NCBI GenBank assembly: GCA_963693315.1
Contig: OY856186.1
Location: 303,558,586-303,622,585, forward strand
Reading direction: 5' to 3'
Source of the DNA: Diogma glabrata
Lineage: Eukaryota; Arthropoda; Insecta; Diptera; Cylindrotomidae
Length of the DNA: 64,000 nucleotides
Shown here one piece after another: positions 55,351 to 64,000 of the stretch. The notes under the pieces were generated by a model. That model searched no databases. It was not told the DNA's origin and saw only the letters and a program-made list of their open reading frames with translations. Made by a program: the position numbers and the translations under genes. Numbering within the stretch: position 1 is the stretch's first letter; every line of letters begins with the position of its first letter.

Positions 55351-58180
55351 GCGTTCATGCTCCATGTAGGAGCGTTGCCAGGCTAATCAGCTTTGAATAT
55401 TCACCAAGGTCGTTCGCAACAGCGACATAATTACCATGGCAGCCGATTTTTTTAAGGTCGTTTATTACGTCAGTCTCCCATTGTAGTCGTGGTCTTCCTC
55501 GCGGTCTACCACTCCCTGGGGTACTAACGTACATTTTTCTAATCATTCCAGGCTGTGAATCAGCTCGTAGAACATGCCCAAACCAAGCAATCCTATTAGA
55601 ACGGATACAACCTATTATATCAGGACCCTCAAGAAGGTCTCTGATCTCAAAGTTATATCGGGTTCTATACTCCCCATCGTCTGTCTTAAGTGGACCAAAA
55701 ATGTAGCGTAGGATCTTACGCTCAAATACAGATAAATGCGATTCGTCATTTTGTGTAAGGGTCCACGTTTGTGACCCATACATCACAAGCGGTCTAATCA
55801 ATGTCTTGTATAACTTGAGCTTTGTGTTAGTTGATACATACGGTGATCCAAGGAGAGGTTTAATTGAGTAGAAAGTTCGATTACCTGCAGCGATTCGAGC
55901 TTTAATATCTGTAAGTATGCTGTTGTTTGAGTCAAGCATTGATCCCAAATATTTAAAAATTCAACTCCCTCAATTCGTTCATCGCCGCACATCAAATCTT
56001 TCTTCTCAGCCTCTCTTGAAACATTCATATGTTTGGTTTTATTGTAGTTTATTTGCAGACCAATTTTCCTAGCACCACTCTCAAGCGACTTGAAAGTCTC
56101 ACTCATAACAGCTTCACTTCGGCCGAGGATGACAACATCATCAGCGTAAGCAATCATCTGTACTGAGTTTATTGACAAGATATTGTTATTAGTCGGTAGT
56201 TTCTTTTGACGGCACACATATTCCAAGGCTAAATTAAAAAGTATAGGAGAGATAGCATCACCTTGTCTTAATCCGGAGTCGACTTTAAAAAGCTTTGATA
56301 TTTCGTTCTCTACTCGTACACAGCATTGAGAGTTCTGTACTGTCATTTTGCATAGTGATACAAGTTTACCAGGAATTCCCATTGACACCAGAGCAGACCA
56401 TAGAGTCTCTCGTTCGAGAGAGTCGTAGGCCTGCCTGAAATCAACGAAAAGTTGGTGCACAGGTATGTTGAACTCTCGACACTTTTCCAAAATCATCCTT
56501 ATCGAGAAAAGTGCATCGGCTCCCCATCTTCATTTTGAATAGCAGTCGATCTAGTTTGAGGGCCCTTCTTTAAGGTTTTAACCTGTTGAAAGAAGTTACG
56601 CGATTGATGTTACTTATTGAAGCTTTCAATCTCCTCACACTGTCTCTTCCACCATTCTCTCTTCGTTCGTCTACATAGCTTTGTAACGGTTTGTCTTGCC
56701 AGTTTATAGTTCTCCTTCGTGGACCTGGTATTGCGTCCTTGTAGATATTTCAGATAGCAATCTCTTTTGTATTGAATAGCGTCAAGGCATGCTTGATCCA
56801 TCCATGGCTTTTGGGAGTGGTTCTGTGGTCGTCCAAGTATTCCCTCAGCAGCGCTTAAAACAGCATCTTTGAGCAAATACCATGACTTATCGACGTCTCC
56901 ATTAATGGTTTCTGATTTGTCCAATATTTCGGCAATATGGTTTTGATATCTCTCTTCTGTTTCAGCATTCTTTAATGATGAGATGTTAAAACGTTTCCGT
57001 TGATTGAATTTTGGAATGCCTGGATTTGGGAAGTGGAACCTTATCGTTGCACATACAAGGAAGTGATCACTTCCAATGTATGCACCTCTAAAGGATCGCT
57101 CATCCCGAACGCTCGAAAAGAAACGTGCTGTTACTAGAACGTGATCAATTTGATTTCGAGTGTTTCCATTCGGTGAGACCCAAGTCTGTTTATGAATCGA
57201 TCGATGCGGAAAGAACATACTGGCAATCCTCAAATTATTTGATAATGCAAACTCAGTCATTCTCTCACCATTATCATTCGAATTCAAATGCAGGCTGTTG
57301 GGACCCACCACATTTCCATAAGAGATATCTCTTCCAACCTGTCCATTAAAGTCACCAAGAACCATAATGAAGTCGCGTGTGGGTGTTTGTTTCATAATCT
57401 CTTCCAGTGCTATGTAGAAATTATCCTTCTCGTCGACGGTCTTAGCTTCAGTAGGTGCATGCACGGCAGTAAGAGAAATATTGTTATATGTACCACGTAC
57501 ACGTAGGTAGCAGATCCTCTCACTGACCGGGATGAATTTCATCACGGCTTCTTGTATGCATGCACCAACAAGAAATCCTGTACCAAATTCTCTTCGAGAA
57601 GGATCACCACTACAGTATAGAGAGTGACTATCCAAATCTTGTTTTCCGATTATTGGCTGTCTAATTTCTTGTAGAGCAATAATATCCATCCTGTACCTCT
57701 CAGCCTCTGTTTCTAGACTTATAAATGCATTAGGAGCGCTCAGGCTGCGCACGTTCCACGTTCCGATTCGGTAGTCTGGTCCTTTTTCACGTCCAGGTAA
57801 AATTCTGTTTTTGTCCGGGTCTGTTATTCTTTTCTGATAACCAAATTTAACATATTAGTTTTTTTCCGGGGTTAGGGTGTTAACCTTAGGCCCAACCCAA
57901 ATTGTCGTGAATGGGTCCGTTCTGCATATCAAGGTCACCAGAAACAACCTTTTTACACGTTTATATAGCGAGCCGCTTGATTCAAGACAGACGCCCGCTC
58001 CAAGCCGCCCCTGACATGGAGAACAGACGCTTGAGTCGCATTGGTTGTAAGGCGCCAATTCACCGTGATGTAGCGTCATTGACTAAGCAGTTTTTACTCT
58101 GCTTGTCTCCAATACACCAACCTAATTCTTTCAGCATTACCCAGGCAGCACGGCGTGGACGTCGAATTTCGTTTTTTCTT
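55321..58180 (-). mobile_element. RTE-like LINE, longer copy
   Basis: A T run at 55321-55347 is the poly(A) tail of a minus-strand LINE. Its ORF ends about 20 bp away, the sequence upstream is endonuclease plus reverse transcriptase, and the 5' end lies somewhere near 58180. The 3' half is very similar to the copy at 27687-29040. Confidence 0.85.
55355..58079 (-). pseudogene. RTE-like endonuclease-reverse transcriptase, RT partly deleted
   Basis: The frame opens at 58079 and is interrupted by one TAA near 57852. It then gives an endonuclease: GTWNVRSL, IIALQEIRQP (catalytic Glu), GDFNGQVG, NQIDHVLV and GSDHFLV, to a stop at 56610. After a junction at about 56500-56530, where the start of the RT is missing, it continues with MILEKCREFN, VDFRQAYDSL, GLRQGDAISPILFN and IAYADDVVILG (56496-55960). 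A single-base loss near 55960 relative to the 27-kb copy shifts the frame into 55948-55355, YGSQTWTLTQND to the end. Proteins of this type are often labelled 'craniofacial development protein 2-like' in insect annotations. It is not functional as it stands. Confidence 0.88.
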
Positions 58181-58206
58181 TAGTTCACCGAAAAAAAATA
58201 GTATAT

Positions 58207-58324
58207 TTTCCTACAAGAGATGAAAACATTGTTTTTTTCGTGAGTAAACATTTGTTCACGAGACGCGCTAGCGTCGAGTGAGTCATGTTTACGAACCAAA
58301 AACGTTTTTATCTCGCGTAGGAAA
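58207..58324. repeat. Hairpin with CpG-rich centre (GACGCGCTAGCGTC)
   Basis: TTTCCTACAAGAGATGAAAAC pairs with GTTTTTATCTCGCGTAGGAA, and GTGAGTAAACAT with ATGTTTACG. The centre GACGCGCTAGCGTC is a perfect 14-bp palindrome at 58262-58275. Confidence 0.85.
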
Positions 58325-58954
58325 TGCAATTTTTTCTATGATACTAATATATAATCGATATTTACTATAAATTATAAAGTTGTAAATCGACAACAAAACA
58401 TTCAAAATTCATATTCTATTTTTTCATGGTTACGTTGTTTAAAATACTTTGTAAAATTATATGAAAAACCATAGCAACTATAATTTGTTATTTTTTTACA
58501 CTAGTGAGTTTACTTTTCGCATAGAAAAAGAATGTTTAACTAATATTTGCGGCAAACTGTCTTATGTTTGGTAGAAAATACATGTGTTTGTAGCAAACAT
58601 TTATTTGTGATTACAAACCAAAATGTTTTGTTACAAACTTTACGTACTTTGCGTACGTTACGTACATTCAAAATACTGTTTGAGCGCAAATTGACCGAAA
58701 ATTATATTTTTTAATTATTTGATACAAACAATTTATTGTTCATCCCAAGCGTTTCAGGTGTTTGTCTCTACTAAACTCAAAACTTAAAACAAATCATTTC
58801 CACTAAACATTGAAATCATTCGCTTCAACCACTTCGATTGTTTGGGTTAAATTACATGGTAAAGAAAAAAATAAAAAAAAATTAAATAAAAAAAATAATA
58901 ATTTAACAAAAAAATAATTTTTATTTAATAAATTAAATTCAAATTATATATGTA
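58325..58954. other. AT-rich stretch with no recognised gene
   Basis: Contains short CGTACGTTACGTAC-type words near 58650 and TTTGTAGCAAACA-type repeats around 58560-58630. Nothing is supported. Confidence 0.4.
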
Positions 58955-60235
58955 CCCTTACCTGGTACAATTTAAAGTATCAGAACCTTTAAGTGCTTCA
59001 GATCATAATTTGATCTCTACTCAGTTAAATTTACAAATTTCAAAACAATTTAAAGCCAATCCTCGTCTTTTTTTGGGACTATAAGGCTGCGAATTGGGAG
59101 GGTCTTATAGATTTTTTAAAGCGATTTTTCTGGAAACGGAATTGTCTTAATGGTCAAGACCCTAACATAGCTGCGTTAAGTTTTTCGGAGTATATTATTG
59201 TAGGTATGCGGAGTTTTATTTCCAATAGATTAACCGTTCCTAAGACTGATCTTTGGTTTTTCAAAAAAGGCAATTAAAATTAAGAAAAAGGCATTTTAAA
59301 AGTTTAATCAAAACAGAACTGATTAAAACCTTAGACAGTACGGAATTGAGAGAAATATATGTAGAAAACTAATAGATAAATAAAAAGCATCTAAATTTGC
59401 TGAAGGCCCTACTGGTTCACGGAATTTCTCTAAAGTGGTTGAGACTGTCCAAGGAAATTTTTGTAAGTCTTCTCTACCTCCACTAATTGATAGAGATATG
59501 CCGGTCATTGACCCAAAAGAAAAAGCTAGCCTTCTCGAAAATTATTTCTCTAAAAATTCTACTATAAAAGAAACCAATTTCTTACCTAAGCCCATTCCTA
59601 GAGCTTTTACAAATTAATACTAGCAAAGGATCTGGGCCAGATCGTATTCCTCCAATTATTCTGAAAACCTTTGCTAGGGAGTTAGCACCAATCCGCACTA
59701 AAATCTTTTATTTGTCATATAAGAAAGTAGTTTTTTCCGAAATATTGAAAATAGCAAGCGTACAACCCGTTCAAAAAAGGGTAGTAAGACTGATCTAACA
59801 AATTACAGACCCATTTCAATTTTATCGGTTGATTCTAAAACTTTTGAGAAATACATTAATTTTAATATAATGAGCTTCTTAGAGTCTTCCAAACTACTTA
59901 ATGAAAGACAATACAGGTTTCGAAAAGGGTACTTTCCTTTGTCACTCATATGTGGAACAAGTCGCTTGAAAATCATGGTGAAACTTTCGGTGTTGCTCTT
60001 GATATTTCCAAAGCGTTCGATAAAGTTTGGCACAACAATCTTATTTGCAAATTAAGATGTTATGGTTTAAATGAGCAACTTATATCTAGGATACAAAGGA
60101 TACTTTTATTCTGAGCGAAAACTTTGGGTCAATGTTGAGGTGTTTCATCGGATGTCTTTTCAACTAATACAGGAGTTCCTCAGGGTTCTGCTTTGTCACC
60201 AACTCTCTTTCCTATTTATATTAATGTTATATATA
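58955..60235 (+). pseudogene. Jockey/CR1-like LINE endonuclease-RT remnant
   Basis: Plus-strand frames in order: EPLSASDHNLIS (end of endonuclease, SDH), RLFWDYKAANWEGLIDFL, SKVVETVQGNFCKSSLPPLI, GSGPDRIPPIILKTFAREL, ALDISKAFDKVWHNNLICKL and FSTNTGVPQGSALSP-like sequence before 60235. Many frameshifts break it. It stops at the (TA)n and TIR element that begins near 60236, before the YADD box. Confidence 0.7.
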
Positions 60236-60246
60236 TTATATATATA

Positions 60247-63130
<2,884 letters not shown>

Positions 63131-63610
63131 CATTTGCATTTTGACGAGCGATTGTAGAAAAACTACTGAATTCGATTTTCATAAATGATATGTCGTTGAA
63201 TAGGTATTAGAACAAAGTTTTTAAAAATGTACACTGTTAATTTTTTGAAATAATTTTTAACGGTGTACCATAAGAAAAAAACGGTGTAATTGAAAAAAAG
63301 ATGGCATAGCCTCTTTTTTTTTTTTTTTTTTAACTAAATTGAAGCTTATTTTATATCTAACAACTTTTGAAAGTTTAGGACTAGCATCATTTTTTGTTTT
63401 AAAGATAAAATTCGTTGTGCATATGACTGTCGGGAATCAGTTTTTTTTGTTCTGAAGGAAAATTATAAAAATGGCGTTATAAACTAAGAGATTTTTTTTT
63501 TATGTTAAATATCAAATATTTTAATATTAGATGAACTTTTTAAAAGATTATAAAAATTATATATGTAGTACAATAAATAAAATAAATACAATTGTTAAAA
63601 ATGATTTACT
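63131..63610 (-). repeat. Dispersed repeat, copy 4 of 4
   Basis: TTTTGACGAGCGATTGTAG, ATAAATGATATGTCGTTGAAT and TTAAATATCAAATATTTTA are in the same order as at 47840-48240. The interior is longer and resembles 49850-50040 reversed (TTCGTTGTGCAT, TTTGTTTTAAAGATAAAATT). Confidence 0.8.
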
Positions 63611-63660
63611 TATTGCCCAAAATGATTTACTTATTGCCTAAAATGATTTACTTCGCCCCG
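63598..63660 (+). repeat. Three tandem 20-bp units
   Basis: AAAATGATTTACTTATTGCC repeats three times, the last unit incomplete, just before the 77-bp satellite. One unit-like word also ends copy 1 near 48213. Confidence 0.85.
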
Positions 63661-64000
63661 GGTGTCACCCGTTTCGGGGTGACACCCGATCGTAAAAAAC
63701 TTAAACAAACCATCACAATGTTTTCAACGATAAATCACTTCGAAACCGTTTTGGGTGGCACCCGAACGTAAACAACTTAAACAAACCATCACAATGTTTT
63801 CAATGATAAATCACTTCGAAACCGTTTTGGGGTGACACCCGAACGTAAAAAACATAAACAAACCATCACAATGTTTTCAACGATAAATCACTTCGAAACC
63901 GTTTTGGGGTGACACCCGAACGTAAACAACTTAAACAAACCATCACAATGTTTTCAATGATAAATCACTTCGAAACCGTTTTGGGGTGACACCCGAACGT
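63655..64000 (+). repeat. Satellite, period about 77 bp, open at window end
   Basis: Units start near 63687, 63763, 63841 and 63918 with GAACGTAAACAACTTAAACA, then CCATCACAATGTTTTCAACG, TAAATCACTTCGAAACCG and GGGGTGACACCC. The array begins with an inverted CGGGTGTCACCCG / CGGGGTGACACCCG pair (63658-63690). It runs past the end of the window. Confidence 0.92.

Noticed and set aside
63655..64000. CRISPR-like array
   Set aside because: Units are continuous monomers without unique spacers, and the window is eukaryotic.

Overview
This window looks like a repeat-dense, very AT-rich piece of nuclear DNA from an arthropod, most probably an insect. The evidence is spliced genes with GT/AG introns, BEL/Pao, Penelope-like, RTE-like and Jockey/CR1-like retroelements, Crypton and Tigger-like DNA elements, long (TA)n tracts and many foldback repeats. 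There is no bacterial-style gene packing. I cannot name the species.

Only two host-type genes are visible. They are same-strand paralogues of the DUF2236 family (ER-bound oxygenase mpaB / rubber-oxygenase catalytic domain), at 7204-8677 and 39935-41400. Both have four coding exons with identical intron phases. The second is intact (432 codons). The first has a damaged end to exon 2, but an upstream GT donor would give an in-frame 426-codon product.

Layout. 1-3.1 kb: degenerate repeats. 3.1-6.4 kb: an inverted Penelope-like composite with 1429-bp arms and a 13-bp target duplication. 7.2-8.7 kb: first DUF2236 gene. 9-13.9 kb: decayed LINE pieces. 13.9-20.9 kb: a nearly complete BEL/Pao element (LTRs, tRNA-Tyr-type primer site, 1732-aa ORF, 5-bp TSD) with one integrase catalytic Asp apparently changed to Tyr. 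21-25.5 kb: repeat arrays. 25.6-35.8 kb: a 10.2-kb transposon with about 0.97-kb terminal inverted repeats, an 8-bp TSD, and many copies of a 10-bp motif in the arms. It carries an RTE-like insertion and a 4.6-kb repeat-rich insertion. 35.8-38.3 kb: another inverted repeat and duplicated LINE tails. 39.9-41.4 kb: second DUF2236 gene. 42.9-44.8 kb: a foldback element. 46.3-47.8 kb: a Tigger-like MITE. 50.3-51.5 kb: a Penelope RT remnant. 51.8-53.0 kb: a Crypton-type tyrosine recombinase broken just before its catalytic Tyr. 54.1-54.7 kb: a short TIR element. 55.3-58.2 kb: the larger RTE-like copy. 59-60.2 kb: a LINE remnant. 60.2-62.5 kb: a TIR element inside a (TA)n tract. 63.6-64.0 kb: the start of a 77-bp satellite.

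The two most unusual signals are the 10.2-kb long-TIR element with its motif-studded arms, and a scattered set of 60-130-bp hairpins whose CpG-rich loops partly share a core although their stems differ.
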